Shown here in pieces: positions 12,750 to 23,053 of a DNA stretch of 64,000 nucleotides (the stretch's first letter is position 1; every line of letters starts with the position of its first letter). Position numbers and translations under genes: made by a program. The stretch covers positions 1-64,000 of the forward strand of contig CM037779.1 of the NCBI GenBank assembly GCA_021229015.1, read 5' to 3'. The DNA is from Solen grandis (taxonomy: Eukaryota; Mollusca; Bivalvia; Adapedonta; Solenidae). Under the pieces are notes generated by a model, which was not told the origin of the DNA, did no database searches, and saw only the letters and a list, made by a program, of their open reading frames with translations.

Positions 12750-13486
12750 ATATTGGGTTTGTTATGTTTTTTATTATTCTTATTCTTATTCTTTTTTTCT
12801 TCCTCTTGTATTTGTGTTAATTTCGGTATGTTGCCAATGGCCCAGAACAATGAAAATTTTATGGCATATATTTCAAACCATGAGCTTTCGAATGCAATGA
12901 ATTTCATATTCATATGACATCACATAACGTCAGATTTGACGTCAGGTGAAAAAGTTTGTACGCGGTCTACAGCCATTTTTTATGGAGCGATTTTCATCAA
13001 AATTTCACAGAATGTGTTTGTTAGGCTCTAGTTGTGCATCCCGGTGTCCGTTTTTCAAAATTCGAAAAGTCCATGGTTCTATAGCGAATCCAAGATTCGA
13101 ACCAAGGTCGTAAATTTTTAAATGCTTATAAAATCTGTCCTATTTAGGATAGAAAGTTGATATTTAGTCAGTATATAGGTCTCTAGAAGTTTTAAACATT
13201 TTGTGAAAATAAATGTCATATGACGTCACGTGACGTCATTATATGATAATGTTTTTCTAATATTAACAAGGGTATTTCTATATGTTGAAATTGTCGAAGG
13301 GCAATGAAAATTTAATGACATATGCTTCAAATGCTGAAATTTTGAGTTCTATGATTTTCATATGCCTATGACGTCATATGACGTCACACTTGAAATATGC
13401 AACAAAAGTTTGTACGCGGTCTACAGCCATTGTTTATGAACCGATTTTCATCAAAATTTTCACAGAATGTGTAAATTAGGTTCTAG
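12750..13486 (+). mobile_element. D-head plus B-unit element, cut at an internal CTAG
   Basis: The D head (TTCTTCCTCTTGTATTTG, GTTGCCAATGGCCCAGAAC) leads into a D unit (ACATAACGTCAGATTTGACG) and a B unit. The B unit stops exactly after its internal GTTCTAG at 13,483-13,486 and is joined to TTATTC and a second D head. In all other B units this motif continues as CTAGTTGTGCATC. Confidence 0.7.
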
Positions 13487-14798
13487 TTATTCTTATTCTT
13501 ATTCTTTTTTTCTCCTCTTGTATTTGTGTTAATTTCGGTATGTTGCCAATGGCCCAGAACAATGAAAATTTTATGGCATATATTTCAAACCATGACCTTT
13601 CGAATGCAATGAATTTCATATTCATATGACGTCACATAACGTCAGATTTGACGTCAGGTGAAAAAGTTTGTTCGCGGTCTACAGCCATTATTTATGGAGC
13701 GATTTTCATCAAAATTTCACAGAATGTGTATGTTAGGCTCTAGTTGTGCATCCCCGGGGTCCGTTTTTCAAAATTCGAAAAGTCCATGGTTCTATAGCGA
13801 ATCCAAGATTCGAACCAAGGTCGTAAATTTTTAAATGCTTATAAAATCTGTCCTATGTAGGATAGAAAGTTGATATTTAGTCAGTATATAGGTCTCTAGA
13901 AGTTTTAAAATTTTAAAAAAATGACTCATTATTGAAATTTTTTGTCGAAGGGCAATGAAAATTTAAGGACATATGCTTCAAATGCTGAAATTTTGAGTTC
14001 TATGATTTTCATATGCCTATGACGTCATATGACGTCACACTTGAAATATGCAACAAAAGTTTGTACGCGGTCTACAGCCATTGTTTATGAACCGATTTTC
14101 ATCAAATTTTCACAGAATGTGTATATTAAGTTCTAGTTGTGCATCTCGGTGTCCGTTTTTCAAAATTCGAAAAGTCCATGGTTCTATAGCGAATTCAAGA
14201 TTCGAACCAAGGTCGTAAATTTTTAAATGCTTATAAAATCGGTCCTATTTGAGATAGAAAAGTGATATTTGGTCAGTATATAGATCTCTGGGAGTCTTAA
14301 ACATTTTGTGAAAATAAACGTCATATGACGTCACGTGACGTCATTATATGATAATGTATTTCTAATATTAACAAGAGTATTTCTATATGTTGAAATTGTC
14401 GAAGGGCAATGAAAATTTAGTGACACATGATTCAGACGCTGGAATTTCGATTTCAATGATTTTCAGAAGCCTATGACGTCATATGGCGTCACATTTGAAA
14501 TTGACTACGAAAGATTGTACACGGTCCAGAGCCATTATCTAAGGGCCGATTTTTATCAAATTTTCACAGAATGTGTATATTACGTTCTTATTGTGTATAC
14601 CGGTGTCCGTTTTTCAAAATTCGAAAAGTCCAAGCATCTATGGCGGATCAAAGATTCGAACCAAGGACGTCAATTTTTAAATGCTTATAAAAACTGTCCT
14701 ATTTGAGATAGAAAGTTGAAATTTTGTCAGTTAGTAGGTCTCTGGGTGTCTAACAATTATTTGAAAATAAACGTCATATGACGTCACGTGACGTCATT
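13487..14798 (+). mobile_element. Second D-head plus B-unit array
   Basis: A second copy of the D head begins at 13,487 after CTAG. It is followed by a D unit and B units with CRE clusters near 13,625, 14,020, 14,325, 14,475 and 14,780. It ends at the recurrent B-A junction, CGTGACGTCATTTTATTATT. A deletion near 13,910-13,940 shortens the first unit. Confidence 0.7.
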
Positions 14799-15393
14799 TT
14801 ATTATTATTATTATTCTTTTTTCTTCCTAACTAAACGCTTATTTTAATATGTTGCAATAGTCCTAGGACCATGAAATTTTTACGGGTTATTAGTCACGTG
14901 AGGAAATTTTGATTTCAATGATTATCAGCAGCCTATGACGTCACATGACGTCACAGCTAAAAATAGTGAAAAATGATGTTCGCGCTCTACAACCGTCATT
15001 TATGGTCGGATTGTCTTAAAATTTTCACAGATGGTACATCTTGAAACTAAGGTGTGCATATCCTGTCAGCTAACCGAAATTCCGAAAGACCGAAGTTCTG
15101 TGGCTGAAATAAGATTCGAACATAGGACCGAAAATTTCATTTTAGGATTAAAGAGCTTCAGGATGAGATAGAAAGTTGAAACTTACACAGTTTGCAGTTC
15201 TGCAGAATTTCTATATATATTTTGAGCGTTGCGTCATATGACGTCATGTGACGTCATAAGCATACTTCTTGATTTAATTTTAGCGCAATGATTTCGACAT
15301 GATGCCAGTTGTTCAGAATAATGAAAATTTCAGAGTAATGTATGCGCTTTTTAACAAAAGAATTTTCAGCACTTATGACGTCATGTGACGTCA
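14799..15393 (+). mobile_element. A-lineage array, truncated
   Basis: An (ATT)n tract and A head (CTTCCTAACTAAACGC) are followed by about 1.2 A units. Similarity to A ends abruptly after GACGTCAAAGCTAAAA at about 15,393, without the conserved A tail. Confidence 0.7.
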
Positions 15394-15527
15394 AAGCTAA
15401 AAGAAGTCCATACGAAAAAAAGTAAAGGGTAGAGAATTTAATATATATTCTTTCTAACGGTATTAATCTTAATATTTTTCAATCTTAGCAGAAAGTCCTA
15501 TCATTCGTATCAACGAATGAAATCTAG
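15394..15527 (+). mobile_element. Foreign segment carrying an A-type 3' terminus
   Basis: This short stretch includes TTTCTAACGGTA, a motif also seen in the E-like modules at 23.9 and 32.1 kb. It ends in GCAGAAAGTCCTATCAT, the stem TCATTCG/CGAATGA with loop TATCAA, and CTAG at 15,524-15,527. The terminus is A-type but the body before it is not, so the element is chimeric or internally deleted. Confidence 0.6.
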
Positions 15528-17027
15528 TTATTATTCTTTTTTTCCAACCTTTTCATGTTGTTATTTCATTAAGTTGCTGAAGGTCTAGGACAAAGAAATT
15601 CTATCAACAGACACCTGAAGCAATGGCATTTTGGAATATATTATTTTTATATTCACATTACGTCACATGACGTCAGAACTAAAAATAGCTACCAAAGTTT
15701 GTACGCGTTGTACAGCCGTCATTTATGGACGGATTGTCATGGAATTTTCACAGAAGTTATATATTACGACCTCATTGTGCATGATTATATAGGTTTGCCA
15801 AGATTCGAAAGAACTAAGGTTCTATGGCGAATCCAAGATTCGAACCAAGGACGTCAAATTTCAAATCCATATAAAAAACGTTTCTAGATGAGATAGAAAG
15901 TTGATATTTGGCGAGATTATACGTCTCTGTGTTTCCTTTGCATTATGTAAAGATGAATTTAATTTTCCATGTTGCAAGGGTTCATAAACAATGGAAATTG
16001 AAAGTCCTTTGTAAGTGATCATGTTAATTTTGATCCAATGTTTAAAATTTTCATATGACGTCACATGACGTCAGAACTAAAAATAGCTACCAAAGTTTGT
16101 ACGCGCTGTACAGCCGTCATTTATGGACGGATTGGCATGGAATTTTCACAGAAGTTTCGAACCAAGGACGTCAAATTTAAAAAAAAAGTTGATATTTGGC
16201 GAGATTTTTTAAAAGTCGTCATATGACGTCATCAAGTTGTATAGAATTTCCGATTTCTTGATGTCCATTTTCCTCATGTTGCAAAGCTTCATAGACAATG
16301 CAAATTAAATGTCCTTTGTACCTAATCAGGAACATTTAGATTCAATGTTTAAAATTTTCATATGACGTCACATGACGTCAGAACTATAAATAACTACCAA
16401 AGTTTGTCCGCTCTGTACAGCCGTCATTTTTTGATAGATTGGCATGGAATCTTCACAGAAGTTTTATATTACGACCTCATTGTGCAGGATTCTATAGGTT
16501 TGCCAAGATTCGAAAGAACTAAGGTTCTTTGACGAATCCAAGATTCGAACCAAGGACGTCAAACTTTAAATACGCATAAAATCGTTTCTAGATGAGATAG
16601 AAGTTTGATATTTAGCGAGCTTATACGTCTCTGTGTTTCCTTTGCATTTTGTAAAGATGAACGTCATATGACGTCATCAAATTGTAGAGAATTTCCAATT
16701 CCTGAATGTCAATTTACTCATGTTGCAAAGGTTCATAGACAATGAAAATTTAATGTCCTATGTAGGTAATCATGAACATTAAGACTTAATGAGTAAAATT
16801 TTCATATGACGTCACATGACATCAAAACTTAAAAAAGCTACCAAAGTTCATCCGCGCTGCACAGCCGTCATTTATGGACGGATTGGCATGGAATTTTCAC
16901 AGAAGTTATATATTACGACTTCATTGTGCAGGATTATATAGGTTTGCCAAAATTCGAAAACCACCAGGTTTGTCATGGTTTGCAGTGCAGAAAGCCCTAT
17001 CTTTTGTTCAAAACAAAAGAAGTCTAG
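15528..17027 (+). mobile_element. C-lineage element, about 1.5 kb, ends in CTAG
   Basis: The C head (TTTTTCCAACCTTTTCATG, GTTGCTGAAGGTCTAGGAC) leads into C units with CRE clusters near 15,660, 16,055, 16,365 and 16,805; the second is shortened. C units carry TACGCGCTGTACAGCC and GATTCGAACCAAGGACG. The 3' end is GCAGAAAGCCCTAT, an 8-bp stem CTTTTGTT/AACAAAAG, and CTAG at 17,024-17,027, then TTATTATT. The 3' complementary repeat is the CCC form that matches AGGGCTTTCTGC 5' hairpins. No such hairpin lies immediately left of this copy. Confidence 0.75.
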
Positions 17028-18150
17028 TTATTATTATTATTATTATTCTACTTTTTTCTTCCTTTTGAGGTTCAAATTAGAACAGGTTACCAACAAGGCA
17101 GCATGCACAGTGACTTTGGCGCTTTTCATTGCAGTATATTTTTTCTTCATGTGATGTCACGTGACCTCAGGGTTGAAAAAAGCTACCAAAGCTTGTTCGC
17201 GCTCTACAGCCGTCATTTCTTAAGCAATTGACTTGATTTTTTCACAGAATGTATGGATTGGGACTTTGTTGTGCAGGATTATATACATTTTGCAACATTC
17301 AAAAAGACCAAGGATCTATGGCTGAACCAAGTTTCGAACTTTGGACCTGAAAATTTATTTAAGTATTACGAAGCACTCAGATAAGCTAGAAACTTCAAAT
17401 TTGGACAGAACATGTGTCTTATCTTATGAAAAGACTGACATCGTATGACGTAAAATGATGTCATGACGCGTTAATAAACTTTTAATCCAAAATGTAGGGT
17501 TTTTGAGCCCGACATGCCTTAACTTTTGACCGATTTGCATAAAATTTTCACTGAATGTGCAACATAGCATATCATTTTTCCTTTGTCACTTCCGTTTCCG
17601 GAAAGTCATAAAGGTCAAGGTCATATGTCAGTTATCGGTGGTTTTATTCGGCAAGGTTTATCTCAAAAACGAAATAAATCCTACCTGGACACTGTGGGTA
17701 AAATCTGTAGTGCTTTAAAAGGCCTTTCAGGTGATATTTAGTTTTTGAAGATCGGGGTTGAATTGGTTGAGTTATGACAGAAAGACGAAAAGTGTACTTT
17801 TAACGAAATTGAAACGCTGTAGTTTCATGAACTTTGAGTCAAACATGATTTTTTCAGGATTAACACTCTGTAAAGTGAAGTGATGTATACTGCAAGGATT
17901 ATTTGTTTGGTCACGTGATTGTGACATCATGAATATTAAAGCATGAATTATTAAAAAAATCATATAAAATCAGCAAGTTGATGTATGAAGTCTAAATTTG
18001 CAGGAATGATGCAACCTAAGATGTGCAAAAAGTCGTAAAAGTTTCAAGTGATTACGTCATCAAACATGGCAGAAATGTTTTTTCGGATAAGAGTTTGTAT
18101 ATGGAAGTCTAGTAATTTGAAGTTTAAAAAAAGGAAAGTGGTTTTTATTT
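17028..18150 (+). mobile_element. E-lineage divergent relative
   Basis: After (ATT)n the head reads CTTCCTTTTGAGG. The core keeps the superfamily signature (GATGTCACGTGACC, TTCGCGCTCTACAGCCGTC, TTTTTTCACAGAATGTATG) and a CRE remnant. The following stretch (TTTTGACCGATTTGCA, GTTTCCG, ATCTCAAAAACGAA, TTTTTGAAGATCGGGGTTG) is homologous to 23,440-23,750. It is older and more diverged than A-D, and no 3' terminus is visible. Confidence 0.6.
17940..18130 (+). repeat. Dispersed repeat, partner of 22,690-22,855
   Basis: Words such as GATGTGCAAAAAGTC, TTTCAAGTGATTACGTCAT and AATTTGAAGT occur in the same order at 22,690-22,855. The two copies lie 4.7 kb apart in the same orientation. I do not recognise the family. 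Confidence 0.6.
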
Positions 18151-18164
18151 TACCTTCTTTTCTG

Positions 18165-18640
18165 TGCTGTTTATTTTTTTTTTCCTTCCAAAAGAGGTTT
18201 TTATTTCAATAGGTTGCTGGCGGTCTAGAATCACGAAAAATTTAGAGCCCATATCTGACGCGATGAAATTTTATAATCTATGAATTTTACATTCCTATGA
18301 CGTCACATGACGTCAAGTTTGACATTTACTATAAAAGTTTTTTTCGTACTCTACAGCCTTCATTTCTCGGCGGATTTACTATTTATTTTCACAAAATGCG
18401 TATATTACGTTCTAGATGTGCATTATTATATACGTTTTCCCAGATTCAAAAAGACTAAGGTTCTGTGTTAAACAAAGTTCCGAACTTTGGACCTTAAAAA
18501 TATATTTAAATATTTTGTAGGTCCTATGTGAGCTAGAAAACTAAAATTGACACCACGTATACTCCGTGATTTCTTCTTTATATTCTGAGACATGCGACTT
18601 CTATTGCTAACACAGCTCTCACCCTTTCATGTAAACTTTT
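18165..18640 (+). mobile_element. F-lineage divergent relative
   Basis: The head has TTTCCTTCCAAAAGAGG and GGTTGCTGGCGGTCTAG. A single unit follows, with CCTATGACGTCACATGACG, CTCTACAGCCTTCATTT, TTTTCACAAAATGCG and TTCTAGATGTGCAT. The end is indistinct; CTAACACAGCTCTCACC near 18,610 resembles the A tail (TTAACACAGCTTGCAG) but no hairpin or CTAG follows. Probably an old, decayed copy. Confidence 0.55.
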
Positions 18641-21060
18641 TTTAATTAGAATATTGAATGCCGACACGCCTACTACATGTCCACTACATGGTGACTTCAA
18701 TGACAACCTTATCAATAAACAGCTTAATTACTGACATGTCCACTGCTCTTTACGCAGTCATGCATATGGTGGTCAGACACGCCCCCACTATATAACTCTA
18801 TATACCTCCAAAAAATGGCGACTTGACACGCCCCTCTGTATAACTGTATATTCCTCCTAAAACCAAATGGCCGCGAGAATCCTACTTTTACACTACTAAT
18901 ATCTATTTTATTCTAAGATTTTATATCGCATTTTTCCGTTTAAACAAGTTACTAACGATAACTTAGGAGTCAGCCATTTTGAGGTTATGGATTCGTTTCG
19001 AACTATCTTTCGTAAATACTCGTAATCAAAGATAAACTACGCCTGAAACTTTGCGAACAAGTTTTTTTTAAGTGGGTCGTAACAACAATTTGGTGGATCC
19101 TCAGTACACTTTAAATATACTTACAAGCTACCAGATGAGTTCATAATAGACATTAATCAGTCCATCATACATTTCTTGCCCAATCTTCTCCCCCTTTTGC
19201 ACCGAAAACAATAGTTTCTCACCGCAGATAAAACGCAAGTCGGTAGAGAGTGTGTAAAATGTAAACAGATATCGTAAGCAATACCATTCGAGTATTTCGC
19301 CTTTATTCATAATTAGAAAACATAAGAACGTATGTTGAATGACACAGGTGACTGGCTCCGCCATTTGTAATGAATTTTCATCTGCACCCAGCATGTGCTT
19401 TCTAAGTAATATACTGTGTACATGTACCGGCAACCAAATTCTCATATCAGCTGAATGAACTGATGTTTAGTACAAACTAGAAAGACTTATTTTTCTGTAA
19501 AGCTGTCTGATATTGCAAAATACAGTAAAAGATATATTGGCATGTAGCATGTTACATTTTCCACATTAGATCCAAGCTTTCAAAAAAAAAAGAGCACAAA
19601 AAAAGAAAAGCCGACCGACCGACCCATTTTTTTACAGCCTGTTACCAGAAACAAGGCAATTTTTTACGCCTGATTTACAGAATATACAGCATGATATGAC
19701 CGGAGGGATGACGTCCAGTTAGTACCATATACTGGTGAGTTGTGTAAATATGTACATGTGTGAAGTGTAATGTTGTATTGCTTTTTTATATCTTGTACAT
19801 GTATTGTGACCATGTCATTGTTCTTTGTATTCATATGATATAAATCACCAAATGGATCTAGAGAAACTGCTATGATATGAATTAAGTAAGTTCAGCAGTG
19901 AAATCACATAAGTCTCAGATATTGTATTTTATTTATTTCGGTTGGAAACCGTCATTGTTGTGGTATCCTGAAACATTTGTTATACAGTAATCAGAATATA
20001 CGAAATAAATTTAATTATGTAATATTAAATACATCAAAACGACTCAGGTTTACTTATTTTTATATGTACTAAGCTGAGCCCCGGTAGCTGGTAACAATAA
20101 TGTTCTACCATACTTGGTAAATTAAAAAATGATCCCTTGATAAATGAGACCCCTATATACTCTCAATATCAAATTTTCAAATTCTTCTTCTATCAAACAA
20201 GAAAGTAAGAATTCTTTGGTCATAAATGTGTCCTACCGTCATGCTAGTTTTCTTTTCTCTTGTTTCGTAGTCAGATATATTAAAGACAATGTGAGATGCG
20301 GGGGTATTAATAATCTAAAGTGATAGTTCTAGTTATCGTCAGTCCTTGACCTAGCGTTTGGCGCACGTTTGCAAAACAAGATTATCACATTACCTGAATG
20401 ATTAATACTTGTAAGGGTTTAGTCAAGTCATTAAAGCCATGCAGTGTTATTTATAGACATTACCTTGACATGCCGTTAACTTATGCAAACGCTTTCAAAA
20501 CAGAAATCTTATATTACAGAATGATAAATACTTAAACTTGAAAGGGTAATTTTCAATGTGTCTCAATGCTGCAATACCTGCCCAAAAGAGGTTGAAATAT
20601 TCAGTAATTGTAAAGTTAATATAACCAACACAATTTGATTTCCTGCTCATGTACACTTCCAGTGCAGTTCAAATTATATATCTTAGGGTAACGTCTTAAT
20701 GGATTATGGATAAATGAATATACACGCATGATAGTAATGACCCAATCTTACAATAAAACAAATCTTTCGTAATAGTTCTTCTGTAAAAACTTCGGTGTAG
20801 TGGTTAATGGCTATAGTGATGTTGCTTCAGATTAAGCTACTAATTTTATCAAATTATTTAACAAAAATCTGGTAAAATTAAATCCTAGTTGTACTATCAG
20901 TTCACTCTAGAATACATGCCACTTACAATTTTACTTTTTAGTCATTTAATTTAACAATAGTTATATATCAGTGCATGTAATACTGACATCCGTTGGTATG
21001 TGTCCTTGCTTGCCGCAATTCATTCGAATAAGGTTTATATCAGTGCATGTTATACTGACA
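18641..21060. other. Low-repeat island without a recognisable gene
   Basis: This 2.4-kb stretch lacks the CRE-rich repeats. A 50-bp imperfect duplication (GACACGCCCC..., 18,775-18,873) and an A-run near 19,585 are visible. On the minus strand an open frame (19,445 to 19,128, with an internal ATGGCGGAG start at 19,364) ends with a stop only a few bases before a good donor-like GTAAGT at about 19,120. The encoded peptide resembles nothing I know, so it could be a non-coding or 5' exon, or chance. The rest appears to be single-copy AT-rich DNA. Confidence 0.4.
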
Positions 21061-21072
21061 TTCGTTGGTACA
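20962..21072 (+). repeat. 37-bp direct repeat, two copies
   Basis: TTATATCAGTGCATGTAATA and GACATCCGTTGGTA at 20,962-20,999 recur as TTATATCAGTGCATGTTATA and GACATTCGTTGGTA at 21,035-21,072. Copies are about 73 bp apart with three or four differences. The second copy ends 12 bp before the 3' terminus of a minus-strand element. Confidence 0.7.
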
Positions 21073-21084
21073 AAAAATCTGTAA

Positions 21085-21420
21085 CCAGACTCCTTTTGTT
21101 CTGAACAAAAGAAAGGACTTTCTGCACTTCAAACCCTGTCAAAACTGATCATATCCATTTACTATTCTGACATACACCATCTTAAAAAAATGAAGAAAAT
21201 CTGTCCCGAATTGACGGTTGTAGAGTGCAAACTTATATAAATATCAGATAAAAATCTGTGACTTCATATGAAATAATCTAAAATTTAAACTCAATTCATT
21301 CAAAAGGGAATCGGTGGCTTTGTTTTCATCTACAGTTTCATAATGCTAGCTTTTCGAGAACCATCTTTAAAATAACTACAATAATACTCAAACTTAGTGT
21401 TCTGCAAGGGAACCAAGAAT
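21085..21420 (-). mobile_element. Minus-strand Helentron-like fragment with 3' terminus
   Basis: Read on the minus strand, the segment ends in GCAGAAAGTCCTTTC, an 8-bp stem CTTTTGTT/AACAAAAG, then CTGG at 21,085-21,088 followed by TTAC. Further in (minus strand) are AAGTTTGCACTCTACAACCGTC and GGGACAGATTTTC, the conserved core block. It is the only clearly inverted member in the window. Its stem is C-type while its subterminal repeat has the TCC form. The left limit of the body is uncertain. Confidence 0.6.
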
Positions 21421-21445
21421 CACTAGTCCTCTTTAAATGTAAACA

Positions 21446-22690
21446 AGAGGGCCATGATGGCCCTGAATCGCTCACCTGGTATCAGTAGGTAAAATCAAGT
21501 AACCCTGGGGCAGAGCAAATTTTGATCCCAGGGTCATAATTTGAACAAACTTGGTAGAGGTCTATTAGCCCATGTTAACACAAGTGACCCCTGGGACGGG
21601 GCCAATTTTGACCCCAGGGTTATGATTTCAACAAATTGGGTATAGATCCACTACACAATGCTGCACACCAAATATCTAAACTCCAGGCCTTGTGGTTTCT
21701 GAAAAGAAGATTTTTCAAGTTTTTCCTATATTAGTCTATGTTAAATAAAGGGACCCCTGAGTTGGGACCAATTTTGACCCCAGGGTCATGATTTGAACAG
21801 ACTTGGTAGAGATCTACTAGACAATGCTAAACACCAAATATTTAAACACCAGGTCTTGTGGTTTCTGAGAAGATTTTTCAAGTTTTTCCTATATTAGCCT
21901 ATGTAAAATCAGGGACCCCTTTGGCGGGGCCAAATTTGACCCAAAGGTCATGATTTGTGCGAACTTGGTAGAGACCCATTAGACAATGCTACATACCAAA
22001 TATCTTAACTCCAGGCCTTGAGGTTTCTGAGAAGAAGATTTTTCAAGTGTTTTTTTTCAATATTAACCTATGTAATATTAGGTGACCTCTATGGCGGGGC
22101 CAAATTTGACCCCAGGGCCATGATCAAGACAATGCTGCACACAAAATATCGTAACTCCAGGCCTTGTGGTTTCTGAGAAGAAGATTTTTCAAGGTTTTCC
22201 TATATTAGCCTATGTTAAATCAAGTGACCCCCCCGGGGCTAGACCAATTTTGACCCAGGGTCATGATTTGAACAAAAGTAGTTCAAACGAGATGATTCCA
22301 TTTTTCTTTCTTTTCATGGCAACCAGATTTCTACATGGAAAAGTTTATTTTAGCAACTTTTGTGAAGGTTCGGCCAAAGATCATCCTTGCCAAGTAAACC
22401 ATATTCTGTCCGTCGGTTTCAGAGGAGATGTCGTTTAAAGTTTTTAACTATGTACACATAAGGCAAATAAGCCCCGCCCCTGGCGGCTATGTTTTCTTAC
22501 GGATCGGAATAATTTTAGCAATCTTGGTAGATAGTTACGCAAGGAACATCTGTACCAAAACAATTTGAATCTGGCCAGTAGTTTTGAAGGAGATGATTTT
22601 CATAATTGTTTTTTCCGTTGCCATGGCAACTAGAGTTCTACATGGATCAAGTTTATTTTAGCATCGTTTGTGAAGGTTCACTCAAGGATC
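21446..22690 (+). mobile_element. Mollusc interspersed repeat with palindromic head and tandem core
   Basis: It begins with the palindrome AGGGCCATGATGGCCCT (21,448-21,464) and GAATCGCTCACCTG, a repeat head that I recognise from bivalve sequences. About five units of roughly 160-170 bp follow, each with GGGGCCAATTTTGACCCCAGG, TTGGTAGAG, CTCCAGGCCTTGTGGTTTC and AGATTTTTCAAG. Two longer units then carry CATGGCAAC, TTCTACATGGA, TTTATTTTAGCA and AAGATCATCC. No protein-coding gene is seen; the open frame at 22,166-22,438 is within the repeat. Confidence 0.7.
22617..22630 (+). promoter_or_regulatory. Perfect X-box-like palindrome in repeat
   Basis: GTTGCCATGGCAAC is an exact match to the palindromic RFX X-box consensus. 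It lies inside the interspersed repeat. The homologous site in the preceding unit is degraded (TTTCATGGCAACC near 22,312). Whether it is bound is unknown. Confidence 0.4.
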
Positions 22691-22860
22691 ATCCCATCTA
22701 AAGTTTAAATTTGCACCAATGTCGTAGTCCAAGATGTGCAAAAAGTCCTGAAAATTTCAAGTGATTACGTCATCAAACATAGCAGATATTCATGTTTTTC
22801 TGATTAGGACTTGTATACTGAAATCTAGCAATTTGAAGTAAAAAACAGAAAGCGGATATT
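22690..22860 (+). repeat. Dispersed repeat, partner of 17,940-18,130
   Basis: AGATGTGCAAAAAGTCCTG, TTTCAAGTGATTACGTCAT and AGCAATTTGAAGT match the copy at 17,940-18,130 in order and orientation. It directly follows the GGCC-headed repeat. The next 160 bases, to 23,020, show nothing I recognise. Confidence 0.6.
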
Positions 22861-23024
22861 AGGCTGGTTGTCCGGACGTTCCTACGCAGGAAAGAGTGCC
22901 CGTATTGAAAGGTGAATTGCGATGCGTATTTGAGAGAATGAGGTGCATTTTAGGAAGCAATGGTGTACACCAGGACCGATAAGCATATTGCCTTTGTCAT
23001 TACGGCTTTTTTCAAACTTTTATT

Positions 23025-23053
23025 AGGGCTTTCTGCCTCAAGCAGAAAGTCCT
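23025..23053 (+). repeat. 5' terminal hairpin, AGGGC form
   Basis: Outer arm AGGGCTTTCTGC and inner arm GCAGAAAGTCCT pair with one G-T wobble around loop CTCAA. ATTGGGTTTGTTATGTTT follows. It is preceded by TTTTATT. Confidence 0.8.

Noticed and set aside
15845..15860. tRNA gene suggested by GATTCGAACC (complement GGTTCGAATC)
   Set aside because: No A box, anticodon stem or acceptor pairing lies at suitable distance; the motif is part of block 3 of the repeats.
19128..19445. 105-residue minus-strand protein
   Set aside because: No domain or family resemblance, and its stop lies immediately before a splice-donor-like site, which does not fit a coding exon.
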